Shown here: one piece after another, positions 62,563-64,000 of the stretch
How the letters are laid out: each line of letters starts with the position of its first letter
How positions within the stretch are numbered: the first letter of the stretch is position 1
NCBI GenBank assembly: GCA_032718475.1
Contig: JAUCBJ010002472.1
Location: forward strand, 29,121 to 93,120
DNA: 64,000 bases
Source: Nemertoderma westbladi
Taxonomy: Eukaryota; Xenacoelomorpha; Nemertodermatida; Nemertodermatidae
Reading direction: 5' to 3'
Made by a program: the position numbers and the translations under genes
The notes under the pieces: generated by a model
What the model was told of the DNA's origin: nothing
Databases searched by the model: none
Seen by the model: only the letters and a program-made list of their open reading frames with translations

Positions 62563-63817
62563 ATGTCTGACGCAACACAATCGCGACGGACCCTGGTGAG
62601 AGACCCATCAGCCAATTGCCTTCAACTATTCAGCTAACCCAAATGCGACGACTCCCGGGCGCAGGGGGATTGCGGTATCCCCTAGCGCGAGTCGATCCTC
62701 CAGACACAACGATAACATTCCCAGTGATAACATTCCGATTCATCCACACCTACAAATCGCCGCTATGAGAAGAGCCTCAGAAACAACTCGATCTCCAATT
62801 GTCACACGGCGCCGTTCAGAACGATCCTCAAATGTAGAACAGATAGGGGTCACCATGGCGACATGTAACCGGGAAATTTGACAGTATAAAGCCCTTTTAA
62901 CATGTGCGGCTAAGGAGGTAAATTACGGGATCCAACAAGATACTTTGGATAAACCGCGTGGTGAAGAAATACGGTGGAAGATGAATCTACAAAGAAACGT
63001 CAGCACTCGACGAGATTTGTTAATAAGAGACGGAGGTCGGGCGGAAGATTTCAGGGAAAATGACTGTATATCTTCCCAATACATGGAAAAGTTCATGGAG
63101 ACCCAGGACAAAAATCCATTCACCTTCTGTTCATGTTGGGTAATGAAGACCAACTCCTAAGAGGAACTTCCCCATTGACTGAAATTCCTGTCACAACCCG
63201 GCATTCCGCCCCCCATGAGCTCTTAACAACTGAGGCGGATATTCGTTCAAGTAACGATGTACAACTAGAGACAGCCCCTGTCAATTCCACTCATCGGCGG
63301 CTCAGGAACTCGACAACCCATGAAAATTCCCCACAAATGAGTTGGGATTATCTGGAACCTTCCAATGGAAGCGTTCCAGCACAAAAACGCACTCCAGCCC
63401 GAACATCTCTGATGGCGAGCGCGCTGCGAGGACTTCCCCCAGGAAAGCCCCAACCTCCGCACAAGTAATTATTGTCAAAGTGTGATGTCATCAATTGGAC
63501 AAGAGTTTACTACAGCGCCGTCACCCTTCCGACCTTATGAATTATACGAAACCCGTTCCCTTGTCCCATCTGTGATGTCCGCCAGGTCACTCAGGTCGGA
63601 CCGTTCCCGGACCTCAAGAGTTTCATCAAGATCGAGAATATCAGAAAGTGATTGCATTCTGAGCGATAAAATGAGGATGCTACAATGCCACTACCATAAT
63701 GTACCACTTTGTGGGCGAGCGACGAAAGTAAGCGAGCTTAGCATACAGTCTAACTCACTAACCACTAACTCAATTGGTGTGTCTGTTGTTCTGCCGTTCT
63801 GTTGTGTTCAAATTTAA
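62563..63817 (+). pseudogene. Degenerate ORF cluster, possibly retroelement gag
   Basis: Short frames at 62563-62637, 62945-63160, 63133-63468 and 63482-63817 follow one another in changing phases. The last contains an Arg/Ser-rich stretch (SARSLRSDRSRTSRVSSRSR), and another is charged and helical (KPRGEEIRWKMNLQRN). R/S-rich N-terminal linkers are seen in BEL/Pao gag proteins, but there is no zinc knuckle or protease here and no firm similarity. It may be a broken gag or unrelated. Confidence 0.3.
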
Positions 63818-64000
63818 ACGAAAATAACTCAGCCAAATCTTAATGAAATCCTATCCAAAACTTGGTACACATGTTGATTGGCAAAAAGTTTATAAATTTT
63901 CCAAGTAGAATTCGCGTGTGGCCTTCAATAAGCTAAGATAATAGCAGTTACTTAATTAAATTTCAATTACTTAAGTTGGTTAGGATAAAAACAGCATTTT
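63818..64000. other. Window end, AT-rich, nothing recognised
   Basis: No feature was supported in the last bases. Confidence 0.4.

Overview
The window is AT-rich eukaryotic DNA from an animal. It has spliced genes with GT-AG introns, GPI-anchored carbonic anhydrase, ADAM-like, fibrinogen-domain and MFS exons, and many non-LTR and BEL/Pao retroelements. No rRNA, mitochondrial or bacterial features were seen. The gene set and transposon mix suggest a marine invertebrate, perhaps a deuterostome, but I cannot name the species from sequence alone. Host coding sequence is sparse. Most of the window is mobile elements, minisatellites and palindromes.

Layout. 1-1857: 3' part of a LINE (here LINE-A, tail of TAG repeats). 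2421-2586: a perfect 81-bp-arm hairpin. 4475-5163: relic of another LINE. 5522-13369: a six-exon alpha-carbonic anhydrase gene (+) predicted to be secreted and GPI-anchored. Its introns hold a LINE-A copy, a tRNA-like repeat, a TA-flanked terminal-inverted-repeat element and a 30-bp minisatellite. 13673-13918: an orphan last exon of a fibrinogen-related domain. 14397-17248: a decayed LINE related to LINE-B. 18223-23431: mostly non-coding, with LTR-like pieces. 23432-29459: a broken BEL/Pao element (-), directly abutted by a 4.4-kb, 58-bp-unit minisatellite (29461-33832). 34542-35371: last exon of an SLC18B1-like MFS transporter (+). 36511-40309: a LINE-B copy (-) that looks full length, with both ORFs open and a perfect 14-bp target-site duplication. 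40828-41551: two related MITEs in opposite orientation. 42846-56890: seven exons of an ADAM-like gene (-), including an in-phase ShKT exon. Its introns contain LINE-A copies, SINEs, a large partial inverted duplication, a 16-bp hairpin minisatellite and a small J-domain-like ORF. 57770-58953: a foldback-like element whose inverted ends are arrays of a 15-bp unit, with a 9-bp target-site duplication. 59000-63817: LTR-like and gag-like non-host sequence.

The host genes (carbonic anhydrase, fibrinogen-domain exon, transporter exon, ADAM-like gene) do not form an obvious pathway. The unifying theme is repeat biology: short dyad-symmetric units (15, 16 bp) have expanded into arrays, and several independent palindromes or foldbacks occur. 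The most unusual objects are the foldback-like element at 57770-58953, the hairpin-unit minisatellite born inside a LINE reverse transcriptase, the young LINE-B insertion whose ORF2 has no AUG, and the ShKT exon in the ADAM-like gene.
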